This document shows, piece by piece, positions 32,131-39,244 of a stretch of 64,000 nucleotides of DNA. Numbering within the stretch: the first letter of the stretch is position 1; every line of letters starts with the position of its first letter. Below the pieces are notes generated by a model. The model was not told the DNA's origin and did no database searches. It saw only the letters and a list, made by a program, of their open reading frames with translations. Origin of the DNA: Achromobacter sp. UMC71 (GTDB lineage Bacteria > Pseudomonadota > Gammaproteobacteria > Burkholderiales > Burkholderiaceae_B); NCBI RefSeq assembly GCF_014170305.1, contig NZ_LZZT01000018.1:62001-126000 (forward strand), in the 5' to 3' direction. The position numbers and the translations under genes were made by a program.

Positions 32131-33291
32131 TCAGGCCGGCGTACCGGCGTTGGACCCGTAGGGATCGAATTCAGCGACGGGACGGCCGCAAAGCGCATCG
32201 ACGATGCGTTCGCTGGCCCGGCCGTCGCCATAGGGGTTGATGCGGCGTGAGAAAGACGCGTGCAGCGCGGGATCGTCCAGCAGCCGGGTGACCTCGGCGA
32301 CGATGCGCCGCGTGTCGGTGCCCACCAGGGCCACCGTGCCTGCCTGCACGGCTTCGGGCCGTTCCGTGACTTCCCGCATCACCAGCACCGGCTTGCCCAG
32401 GTAGGGCGCTTCTTCCTGCACGCCGCCGGAATCGGTCAGGATGAGATAGGCGCGCTGCATGAACCAGACAAAGTCCAGATAATCCAGCGGGTCGATCAGG
32501 TGCACGTGGTCCAGGCCGGCCAGGTCCGTCATGACGACGTTGCGCACTTGCGGGTTCAGATGCACCGGGTAGACGATCTGCAGGTCTTCACGGCGCGCCA
32601 GTTCGGCCAGCGCGGCGCAGATGTTCTTGAAGCCATCGCCGAAGCTCTCGCGCCGGTGGCCGGTGACCAGCATCAGGCGGCGCTTGGGATCGAGCCAGTG
32701 GTAACGCGCTTGCAGTCCGCGCGCCAGTTCGCCGTCGGGGGCGAGCTTGTCACAGGTCATGGCCAGCGCGTCGATGACGGTATTGCCAGTCACGGTGATG
32801 CGGCCGGCCAGATGCTCGCGCAGCAGGTTGCCACGCGATTCGGCGGTCGGCGCGAACAGCCAGTCGCCAATCGCGTCGACCACGCGGCGGTTCATTTCTT
32901 CGGGGAAGGGCATGGCCAGGTTGCCGGTGCGCAGTCCGGCTTCGACGTGGCCGATACGGATCCGGCGATGGAACGCGGCCAGCGCGCAGGCCGACGCAGT
33001 GCTCGTGTCGCCGTGCACCAGCACGTAGTCAGGCTGTTCTTTCTCCAGCACCTCGTCGACACGGCTGATCAAGCGCGCATACAGGCCGTTCAAGGTCTGG
33101 TTGGGCACCATGATGTCCAGGTCGTGCTGTGCGTGCAGGTCGAACAGCGCCAGTACCTGGTCCAGCATCTGACGATGCTGACCGGTCACGCAGACCACGC
33201 TGTCGATCAGCGGCTCGTTTTGCAGCGCGGCCACCAGCGGCGCCATCTTGATGGCTTCAGGACGCGTTCCGAATATGGAAAGTATCTTCAT
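32131..33291 (-). CDS. wecB: UDP-N-acetylglucosamine 2-epimerase (non-hydrolysing)
   Basis: 386 residues. Starts MKILSIFGTRPEAIKMAPLV, with GHVEAGLRTGN, EEMNRRVVDAI, VTGHRRESFG and LTDSGGVQEEAPYLGKPVLVMR, all hallmarks of WecB. It converts UDP-GlcNAc to UDP-ManNAc in the cytoplasm. E. coli's Nfr glycan depends on WecB, so its position at the head of this operon supports a ManNAc-containing polymer. No UDP-ManNAc dehydrogenase (WecC) is nearby, so ManNAc rather than ManNAcA is expected. It lacks a clear SD; an out-of-frame ATG-CGA-TGA overlaps its start codon. Confidence 0.92.
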   Translation of the reverse strand: MKILSIFGTRPEAIKMAPLVAALQNEPLIDSVVCVTGQHRQMLDQVLALFDLHAQHDLDIMVPNQTLNGLYARLISRVDEVLEKEQPDYVLVHGDTSTASACALAAFHRRIRIGHVEAGLRTGNLAMPFPEEMNRRVVDAIGDWLFAPTAESRGNLLREHLAGRITVTGNTVIDALAMTCDKLAPDGELARGLQARYHWLDPKRRLMLVTGHRRESFGDGFKNICAALAELARREDLQIVYPVHLNPQVRNVVMTDLAGLDHVHLIDPLDYLDFVWFMQRAYLILTDSGGVQEEAPYLGKPVLVMREVTERPEAVQAGTVALVGTDTRRIVAEVTRLLDDPALHASFSRRINPYGDGRASERIVDALCGRPVAEFDPYGSNAGTPA

Positions 33292-33741
33292 CGCATTTGA
33301 GCCGTCCCGGCCGGTGGCATTTTCTTGCGTTTATTATGTCTTGAAAGCATTAGTAATATGTGACGGAGTATTTCCCGACATTCCGAATGGCTGGCAACAG
33401 TTGGCTAACTTGTTAGGGAACGGGTCAAAGGGCTTGTCTCCAGAGGGGCATTAAATGGGGCCGTATGGCATTCGGACAGTTCGCGCCGTCGTATCGCGGT
33501 GTTTCCAAATTTGTTTCTTTTGGTTGCAAAGCCTCGCTGCCATCTCCGCCAAAGATAATGGCGAGAAATAATCGACGATCGTTTTCGGTAGCGGCGATTT
33601 GTTTTGAATGGTGGCCGAATTCCCGATTGTGATCGGCATGAGGCACCCGGGAGCAACAAGCTTGACTCTGTAGCTGCTTCAGGCTTTTTGATGCGGTCAG
33701 GGCGTCGCGGCCGCGCCGCCCACATGTCAGTAAGGACAAGC
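33292..33741. other. AT-richer leader/promoter region between wecB operon and CDF gene
   Basis: 450 bases without a believable gene and noticeably lower in GC than the surroundings. It must contain the promoter for the 11-gene exopolysaccharide operon (minus) and for the CDF gene (plus). On the minus strand a CATAAT hexamer (33333-33338) could be a -10 but lacks a -35. Small ORFs present on both strands show no codon bias or family pattern. Confidence 0.5.
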
Positions 33742-34635
33742 ATGAGCGATAGTCACCAACACGGCGAAATGCGCGCCTTGCCCGAATCCCGCCTATGGAT
33801 CGCGTTCGGGTTGACCAGCACCTTCATGATCGTGGAAGTCACCGGCGGCCTCTGGACGGGCAGCCTGGCGCTCATCTCCGACGCCATGCACATGATGACC
33901 GATGCCATTGCCTTGTTGCTGGCGCTGATCGCGATCCGTGCGGGCCGCAAGGCGGCGGACCTGATGCGCACCTACGGCTACGCGCGCTTCGAGATCCTGG
34001 CTGCCGCCGTCAACGCGCTGGTGCTGCTGGGCGTGGCTTTCTACATCCTCTACGAGGCCTATCGCCGGTTGGACGCGCCGCCCGATATCCAGTCCGGCGG
34101 CATGCTGGTTGTAGCGATCGCCGGCCTGGTGATCAACTTGGTGTCGATGCGCCTGTTGGCCAGCGCCAAGGACGAAAGCCTGAATGTGAAAGGGGCCTAT
34201 CTCGAAGTCTGGGCCGACATGCTGGGCTCGGTCGCCGTCATTGCCGGCGCGATCATCATCTGGCTGACGGGCTGGCAATGGGTCGATTCCGCCCTGGCCG
34301 TGGCCATCGGCTTCATGGTTTTCCCGCGCACATGGGTGCTGTTGCGGGAATGCATCAACCTGCTCCTGGAAGGGGTGCCGCCCGGCATGAGCCTGACCGC
34401 CGTGCGCGACACGATTGCAAGCACCTCGGGCGTGGCCAGCGTGCACGACATCCATCTGTGGGCCATCACCCAAAAGCAGCCCCTCCTGACCGGCCACGTG
34501 GTCCTGGCAGCCGGCGCCGACGGTGAAAGCGTCAGGCTGGACATCGAACGCCGCCTGCAGGAAGGCTTCGACCTGCATCACACGACGCTGCAGCTGGAAC
34601 GCACGGACCGCTCCGGCGAAGAGCATATCCACTGA
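33742..34635 (+). CDS. cation diffusion facilitator (CDF) metal exporter, CzcD-like
   Basis: 297 residues from ATG 33742 (AAGGA SD). Six membrane helices are visible. The TM2 metal motif is SDAMHMMTDAIAL (HxxxD); TM5 has LEVWADMLGSVAV, where the usual His of HxxxD is Glu. The C-terminal cytoplasmic domain has VHDIHLWAITQKQPLLTGHV and HHTTLQLE. Such proteins export Zn, Co, Cd or related divalent metals by proton exchange; the His-to-Glu change could alter preference. The N-terminus has a short His-containing segment (SHQHGE). It is alone and ends in a strong terminator shared with tmRNA. Confidence 0.9.
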   Translation: MSDSHQHGEMRALPESRLWIAFGLTSTFMIVEVTGGLWTGSLALISDAMHMMTDAIALLLALIAIRAGRKAADLMRTYGYARFEILAAAVNALVLLGVAFYILYEAYRRLDAPPDIQSGGMLVVAIAGLVINLVSMRLLASAKDESLNVKGAYLEVWADMLGSVAVIAGAIIIWLTGWQWVDSALAVAIGFMVFPRTWVLLRECINLLLEGVPPGMSLTAVRDTIASTSGVASVHDIHLWAITQKQPLLTGHVVLAAGADGESVRLDIERRLQEGFDLHHTTLQLERTDRSGEEHIH

Positions 34636-34644
34636 GCATCGCGC

Positions 34645-34678
34645 AAAAAAATGGCCAACCGGTAAAGGTTGGCCATTT
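34645..34678. terminator. bidirectional intrinsic terminator
   Basis: AATGGCCAACC pairs with GGTTGGCCATT around a GGTAAA loop, flanked by A7 on the left and T4 on the right. It ends the CDF gene on the plus strand and the tmRNA transcript on the minus strand. Confidence 0.88.
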
Positions 34679-34696
34679 TGGCGACATCGCAGTATT

Positions 34697-35086
34697 TGGT
34701 GGAGCCGGGGGGAATTGAACCCCCGTCCGCAAGCCCTCTGCAATCAGTTCTACATGCGTAGTCGATTTATTTAGTTTTAACCTTGGACTTAGCCAACCGA
34801 CAGGCCGGACCAAAGCGATTCACGTAATTTAAATCTGAGCCGTGTGACCCCAGCGCAGACCGATTCCTTGTGAATGTCGCTGCTGTGGTTCGAGGGTTAC
34901 CCCCCTAGGAAGTTGCCTTCCTCCACCTGACCCAAGGACAGATCAGTGCAGCGGCTCACCGCTTAAGCGGCGAGAGCGAAACGCTCGTCGTTGGCGTTTG
35001 TAGTGTTTCCAGTGGTTTAACGAGCGAACTGGTGCTCGGCATGCCCTGAGTTGTTTCGCGACCCACGTCGAATCCGGATCGGCCCC
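34697..35086 (-). ncRNA. ssrA: transfer-messenger RNA (tmRNA)
   Basis: About 390 nt. The 5' end GGGGCCG (from 35086) pairs with CGGCTCC before the 3' ACCA encoded at 34697-34700, forming the acceptor stem; one G-U pair. The tRNA-like T arm GGGGGTTCAATTCCCCCC is clear just before the 3' end. An Ala-encoding resume codon starts the tag reading frame at 34995. tmRNA rescues ribosomes stalled on broken mRNA and tags the product for proteolysis. The CCA is encoded in the gene. Confidence 0.97.
34963..34995 (-). other. tmRNA tag-peptide reading frame
   Basis: GCC AAC GAC GAG CGT TTC GCT CTC GCC GCT TAA encodes ANDERFALAA followed by stop. The C-terminal ALAA is the degron seen by ClpXP-type proteases. 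The peptide matches tags known from Bordetella and relatives. Confidence 0.95.
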
Positions 35087-35169
35087 AAGAAGTCTATTGT
35101 ACTGGTAATTGCAATAGCCTGCTGCCTATCCGCGCCCCGTCTTGCTTGCCGGGGCGCGCCAGGCCGGAA

Positions 35170-36348
35170 TCAGGTGACGTTGGCGCAGGCCGGCTTGCTG
35201 GCGGCGCGTGGACGCGAGGCCGCCATCAGCAGGAACGCCAGGGCCACGGACAGCGCCACGATGGCCGCGGCCGCCCAGCCCAGCGAAGCCAGGCCGTAGT
35301 GGTCGATCACGTTGCCGCCGACGACGGCGCCCAGGCCGATGCCGATGTTGGCGCCCGAGATGTTCAGCGACGCGGCAAAGGCGGGCGCCTCGGGCGCCGA
35401 CTTCATCAGGCGCACGTGGCAGACGATGAACAGCGCGGCCTGGGCGACGCCCCAGATCGTCAATGCCACGGCCAGCAAGCCATGCGACTGCATGACCGGG
35501 CCAACGAAAGCCAGGCCGGCGGCCATCAGCGCCGAGAACAGCGCCGTCGCGCCCAGGGGGCTGCGGTCCACCATGCGGCCGCCCAGCGTGTTGCCAATCA
35601 GGCCCACCGCGCCGAAGGCCATCATGGTCCAGCCGACGATCTGGCCGTTGAAGCCGGCCAGGCGTTCCAGCATGTCCGCCAGGTAGGTGTAGGCGGTGAA
35701 CATGCCGGTGAATACCAGCAGCGACAGCACGACATGGCCGACGACGATCGGGTTGCGCAGGATGCGCAATTGCGTCACCAGCTTGACGCTCTCGGCGCGG
35801 ATGCGGGTGCTGGGGAAGGCCAGCAACAGGAGCAGCGCCTTGGCGAACGCCACGCCCGACAACACCCAGAACGCCGCGCGCCAGCCGAAAGCGTCCGAGA
35901 TCAGCACGCCGATGGGGATGCCGAATACCGTGGCGGCCACGATGCCGAAGGCCACCATCGAAATGGCCCGGCCGGCGCGGGCCGGGCCCACCAGTTCCAC
36001 CGCGGTGGCGCTGGCCAGAGACCAGAACACCGGCAGGGCCAGGGCGGGCACGAAGCGGGCGATCGCCATGACCCAGATATTGGGCGCCAGCGCGGCCAGG
36101 GCATTGGACAGGCCGAACAGCACCAGCACGCTGATGAACAGGCGTTTGCGTTCGATGTTGGCCATCAACGCCGTCAACAGGGGGCCGGTGGCCGCCACCG
36201 TGAAGGCGAACAACGACACCAGCAGGCCGGCCTGGGACACGGTGACGTTCAGGTCGCGGGCCAGGCTGGGCAGCAGGCCGACGATCAGGAATTCCGTGGT
36301 CAGGATGGTGAAACCGGCGGCTGAAAGTAGCAGGATGGGCAAAAGCAT
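35170..36348 (-). CDS. MFS exporter, DHA1/AraJ type
   Basis: 392 residues with 12 predicted helices. ATG 36348 with AGGA upstream is preferred to the TTG at 36354. Signature pieces: LTTEFLIVGLLPSLARDLNV, SQAGLLVSLFAFTVAATGPLLTALMANIERKRL (loop 2-3 region), ALPVFWSLASATAVELV and GRMVDRSPLGA. It resembles AraJ/YdhP-like drug or sugar exporters of the DHA1 family. Substrate unknown. It is transcribed alone between gph and tmRNA. Confidence 0.85.
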   Translation of the reverse strand: MLLPILLLSAAGFTILTTEFLIVGLLPSLARDLNVTVSQAGLLVSLFAFTVAATGPLLTALMANIERKRLFISVLVLFGLSNALAALAPNIWVMAIARFVPALALPVFWSLASATAVELVGPARAGRAISMVAFGIVAATVFGIPIGVLISDAFGWRAAFWVLSGVAFAKALLLLLAFPSTRIRAESVKLVTQLRILRNPIVVGHVVLSLLVFTGMFTAYTYLADMLERLAGFNGQIVGWTMMAFGAVGLIGNTLGGRMVDRSPLGATALFSALMAAGLAFVGPVMQSHGLLAVALTIWGVAQAALFIVCHVRLMKSAPEAPAFAASLNISGANIGIGLGAVVGGNVIDHYGLASLGWAAAAIVALSVALAFLLMAASRPRAASKPACANVT

Positions 36349-36684
36349 AGGCAATTCCTAGTGCGCGCGATGCCGTCGGCAACGCGCGGATAGTGCGGAG
36401 TGGGCGTTCTAAAAGGTCTGGGTTGCGCACCGCAGGCAGGTCGGTGTGCAAGTGCCCGAGGGCTGCGAGCCGTCGGTGCGTAGAGCGGAATCGCTGCGCG
36501 GGCGTTGCCGCGCGGCGCCGGCGTTTGCCGGGAAAGGCAATCGGGAAGCGCCCGGATTGCCTTGCATGGAAGCTACTTTAATTCAACAGCAGGCCCGGAT
36601 AAAGCCACGGCATCGGGATAAATTGTTCGCTCAGATCAACTAATGTGACCGAACGATTGTCACGCGCCGTGGCGCAATCCCAGG
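36349..36684. other. intergenic region between gph and the MFS gene
   Basis: 336 bases, with no gene seen. It contains a strong stem-loop at 36534-36563 and an AT-richer segment (36580-36660), which may carry the MFS promoter on the minus strand; no clear -35/-10 pair was found. Confidence 0.4.
36534..36563 (-). terminator. stem-loop downstream of gph
   Basis: AAGGCAATCGGG pairs with CCCGGATTGCCTT (one bulge) around a short loop. On the minus strand the stem is followed by TTTCCC, a poor T run, so it is a weak terminator or an RNA-stabilising hairpin. Confidence 0.4.
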
Positions 36685-37359
36685 TCAGCGCAGATCGCGG
36701 GGCAGCAGCGGCTGAATCGCCGCCCACAGATCGGCCGGCGTATTGGCGCAGGCGTCGGCGTCCCAGGTGCCGAGGTTGTCTTCCTCGCCCACGTAGCCGT
36801 AGGCGGCTGCGACCGCCGGCATGCCGGCGGCGTGTGCAGCCTGGATGTCGCGCAGGTCGTCGCCGACGTAGACGCAGCGGTCGACGGCAAAACCGGCTTC
36901 ACGCGCGGCGTGCTGCAACGGCAGCGGGTGCGGCTTGGCGTGGGCGGTGGTGTCGCCGCAGACCAGCACGGCGCTGTCGCGCGTCAGGTCCAGGAACTCG
37001 ACGATCGGCAGCGTCAGGTACGTGACCTTGTTGGTCACGATGCCCCACGACAGGCCGCGTTGGCGGATATCGGCCAGCAGCGCTTCGATGCCGGGGAACA
37101 GCTTGCTGTGGACCGTGGAGCTGGCCGCGTAATCTTCCAGGAACTGCAGGCGGGTCGGCTCGTAGTCGGTGTCGCCCGGCTTCAGGCCAAGGGCCACGCG
37201 CAACAGGCCGCGCGCGCCTTGCGAAGCGACCGGACGCAGGGTTTCGTAGGGCAGGGGATCGAGCCCGCGACGGGTGCGCTGCCGGTTGGCGGCAGCGGCC
37301 AGGTCGGGGGCGGTGTCGGCCAGCGTGCCGTCGAAATCAAACAGGATCAGGGCGCTCAT
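36685..37359 (-). CDS. gph: phosphoglycolate phosphatase (HAD family)
   Basis: 224 residues. HAD motif [16 protein letters not shown], motif II GIVTNK, motif III Lys in HAKPHPLPL and motif [19 protein letters not shown]. The cap domain fits Gph, which dephosphorylates 2-phosphoglycolate, a product of DNA repair. The start overlaps the ubiG stop (ATGA), a frequent ubiG-gph arrangement in proteobacteria. The fine substrate range cannot be read from sequence. Confidence 0.88.
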   Translation of the reverse strand: MSALILFDFDGTLADTAPDLAAAANRQRTRRGLDPLPYETLRPVASQGARGLLRVALGLKPGDTDYEPTRLQFLEDYAASSTVHSKLFPGIEALLADIRQRGLSWGIVTNKVTYLTLPIVEFLDLTRDSAVLVCGDTTAHAKPHPLPLQHAAREAGFAVDRCVYVGDDLRDIQAAHAAGMPAVAAAYGYVGEEDNLGTWDADACANTPADLWAAIQPLLPRDLR

Positions 37360-38084
37360 TTACGGGTAGCCATCAGGTAGTTGACCGAGGTGTCGGCCGT
37401 CAGCGAGTAGATCTGGGTGATCGGGTTGTATTCCATGCCGCGCATGCCGACCGGCTCCAGGCCTGCGCCGCGGGCCGCCGCAGCTAATTCGCTGGGCTTG
37501 ATGAACATGTCGTAGCTATGGGTGCCGCGCGGCAGCAGGCGCAGCATGTATTCGGCGCCTACGATGGCGAACAGGAATGCCTTGGCATTGCGGTTGAGGG
37601 TGGAAAAGAACACCCAGCCGCCCGGTTTGGTCAGTGCCGAGCAGGCGCGCACGATGGACGCCGGATCCGGCACGTGTTCCAGCATTTCCATGCAGGTCAC
37701 CACGTCGTATTGGCCAGGCTGTTCGGCGGCCAGCTGTTCCACCGGAACCTTGCGGTAGTCGACCTTCACGCCCGATTCCAGGCCATGCAGCCGGGCCACC
37801 TTCAGCGACTTGTCGGCCAGATCGATGCCGGTAACATCCGCGCCCGCGCGGGCCATGGATTCAGACAGGATGCCGCCGCCGCAGCCGACGTCCAGCACCT
37901 TCTTGCCGCTGAGATTGCCCGCGGACTCCTGGATCCATTCCAGGCGCAGCGGGTTGATGGCGTGCAGGGGCTTGAACTCGCTTTCGGGGTCCCACCAGCG
38001 GCTGGCCAGGGCGCCGAACTTATCCAGTTCGGCCTGATCGGCGTTGATGGTGGCTTGGGCGGTATCGGAGGTATGGATGGTCAT
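37356..38084 (-). CDS. ubiG: ubiquinone biosynthesis O-methyltransferase
   Basis: 242 residues from ATG 38084. Starts with the conserved block [19 protein letters not shown], then SAM-binding [33 protein letters not shown] and [16 protein letters not shown]. UbiG performs both O-methylations of the ubiquinone ring in the cytoplasm. The reading frame is open another 27 codons upstream, but that segment is Pro/Arg-rich and lacks similarity. It overlaps gph by 4 bases. A palindromic TATA-rich site and an NtrC-like site lie just upstream. Confidence 0.95.
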   Translation of the reverse strand: MTIHTSDTAQATINADQAELDKFGALASRWWDPESEFKPLHAINPLRLEWIQESAGNLSGKKVLDVGCGGGILSESMARAGADVTGIDLADKSLKVARLHGLESGVKVDYRKVPVEQLAAEQPGQYDVVTCMEMLEHVPDPASIVRACSALTKPGGWVFFSTLNRNAKAFLFAIVGAEYMLRLLPRGTHSYDMFIKPSELAAAARGAGLEPVGMRGMEYNPITQIYSLTADTSVNYLMATRK

Positions 38085-38107
38085 GGGCGGTCCAGCATAA
38101 GGCGGCT

Positions 38108-38121
38108 CTCTATATATAGAG
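38108..38121. promoter_or_regulatory. perfect TATA-rich palindrome upstream of ubiG
   Basis: CTCTATATATAGAG is perfectly self-complementary and begins 24 bases before the ubiG ATG. It could overlap the -10 region or form an operator; no regulator is identified. Confidence 0.35.
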
Positions 38122-38159
38122 GGGCTGCGGCGCCTGGGGTGCGGCAGCGGCCGGGACGT

Positions 38160-38178
38160 TTGCACCGTATTGGTGCAA
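38160..38178. promoter_or_regulatory. NtrC-like palindrome (TTGCACC-N5-GGTGCAA)
   Basis: Seven-base perfect arms separated by GTATT; the core TGCACC-N5-GGTGCA is the classical NtrC enhancer pattern. It lies about 75-95 bases upstream of ubiG and just after the ompA terminator. I find no matching sigma-54 promoter, so function is unproven. Confidence 0.4.
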
Positions 38179-38186
38179 GCCGGGCG

Positions 38187-38214
38187 AAAAAAAGGGCCTC
38201 GCTATGCGAGGCCC
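38187..38214 (-). terminator. intrinsic terminator of ompA
   Basis: GGGCCTCGC / GCGAGGCCC stem with a TAT loop; on the minus strand it is followed by at least seven T residues. It lies 23 bases beyond the ompA stop. Confidence 0.9.
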
Positions 38215-38236
38215 CTTATTGTAGCTAGTCCGGCAA

Positions 38237-38830
38237 TTACTTGCGGCTACCCACGATTTCGATTTCAACGCGACGGTTCTGGGCGCGGCCTTCCTTCGTC
38301 TTGTTGGAAGCGATCGGGTTCTTCTTACCCTTGCCTTCCGTATAGATACGGTTGGGATCGATGCCCTTGCTGACCAGGTAAGCCTTGACCGAAGCGGCGC
38401 GGCGCTCGGACAGCTTCTGGTTGTAGGCGTCCGTACCGATCGAGTCGGTGTGGCCCACAGCAATGATGGTTTCGAGGTCGATGCCACGAGCTTGCTGGGC
38501 GACTTGGTCCAGCAGCTGACGGCCTTCCGGCTTCAGCGTCGACTTGTCGAAGTCGAAGAACGTGTCAGCGTTGAAGACGACCTTGGCCGCCATCGGGGCC
38601 GGCTTCGCCTTCGCTTGTGCAACCGGAACGCCGTCGCAGCCGGGGATGCCGGTGGCCGGGGTCCAGAACGCATCGCGCCAGCACAGTTCGTTCGTACCGT
38701 TCTTCCAAACGTTACCGAACGGATTGCGCCAGTTGTCCACCGTCTGCGGATAGGACTGGGCCGAGGCTACACCCGAGGCCGTGACGGCAGCGAAGGCGAG
38801 CGCCAGAGCGAATTTGGAGGGTTTGTTCAT
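38237..38830 (-). CDS. ompA: OmpA-family outer-membrane protein
   Basis: 197 residues. Signal peptide (to ASA-QS) and a short N-terminal region with two Cys (NELCWRDAFW, IPGCDGVPV), then an OmpA C-terminal peptidoglycan-binding domain: VVFNADTFFDFDKSTLKPEG, IIAVGHTDSIGTDAYNQKLSERRAASV and EGRAQNRRVEIEIVG. There is no room for the eight-strand barrel of E. coli OmpA; this short form is the usual Bordetella/Achromobacter OmpA. AGGAG lies 6 bases before ATG. A good sigma-70 promoter is seen upstream and a strong terminator downstream, consistent with high, single-gene expression. Confidence 0.92.
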   Translation of the reverse strand: MNKPSKFALALAFAAVTASGVASAQSYPQTVDNWRNPFGNVWKNGTNELCWRDAFWTPATGIPGCDGVPVAQAKAKPAPMAAKVVFNADTFFDFDKSTLKPEGRQLLDQVAQQARGIDLETIIAVGHTDSIGTDAYNQKLSERRAASVKAYLVSKGIDPNRIYTEGKGKKNPIASNKTKEGRAQNRRVEIEIVGSRK

Positions 38831-39244
38831 GTTTCTCCTCGTTGAGCTTGAAGCTGGATAAGTGACTCGCAGCGAACCCCCGCCGCATATCAGGAAAACG
38901 GGGCCAGTATAGCAACGCCAAGAGCTGGTTCAAAGGAATAGCTACTGGGTTTCCTGCGTGCTGGAAACAATCTTAAGGCATTTGGGGGGCTTTGGCTTCC
39001 CTGGAGAGGCGCATTGACGCTGGATATGACGTTTTCGGCGCTCCATCGGTTTTGCCTGTTGGTTTTTGGCAACAGGGTGCCCGGGCGTTGGCGGGCGTGC
39101 CGCCGCCGCCCGCCGCCGACATCCGGTCCGAGGTCCGCGCGGGCCATGGGGGCAGCGCCCTTCGGGCCGTGATCCAAATCGAATGATAGAATTTCCTGTT
39201 TACCCGGCCCGGGTTCCTCCTTACACGATTCTGTCGTTATATAT
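38831..39244. other. divergent intergenic region between ompA and gyrA
   Basis: 414 bases. Contains the ompA promoter (38906-38933), a CCTGTTG/CAACAGG hairpin near 39054-39075 and an extended -10 candidate for gyrA (TGATAGAAT, 39184-39192). No gene is seen. Directly upstream of gyrA, CCTCCTTA (39216-39223) equals the anti-SD end of 16S rRNA instead of an SD. Confidence 0.5.
38906..38933 (-). promoter_or_regulatory. sigma-70 promoter of ompA
   Basis: TTGAAC (-35, 38928-38933) and TATACT (-10, 38906-38911) on the minus strand with a 16-base spacer. This gives a leader of roughly 70 bases. Confidence 0.65.

Noticed and set aside
18079..33291. Alginate or cellulose operon
   Set aside because: AlgI/F/J-like and BcsB-like proteins are present, but there is no Alg8/Alg44, BcsA or BcsZ; the polymerase is NfrB-like and the export porin NfrA-like.
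33390..33410. Possible sigma-54 promoter (TGGCAACAGTTGGCT)
   Set aside because: The GG and GC elements are one base closer than the required spacing and the site points away from wecB.
33425..33739. Small minus-strand ORFs in the wecB upstream region
   Set aside because: No SD, no codon bias and no recognisable motif; they overlap one another in different frames.
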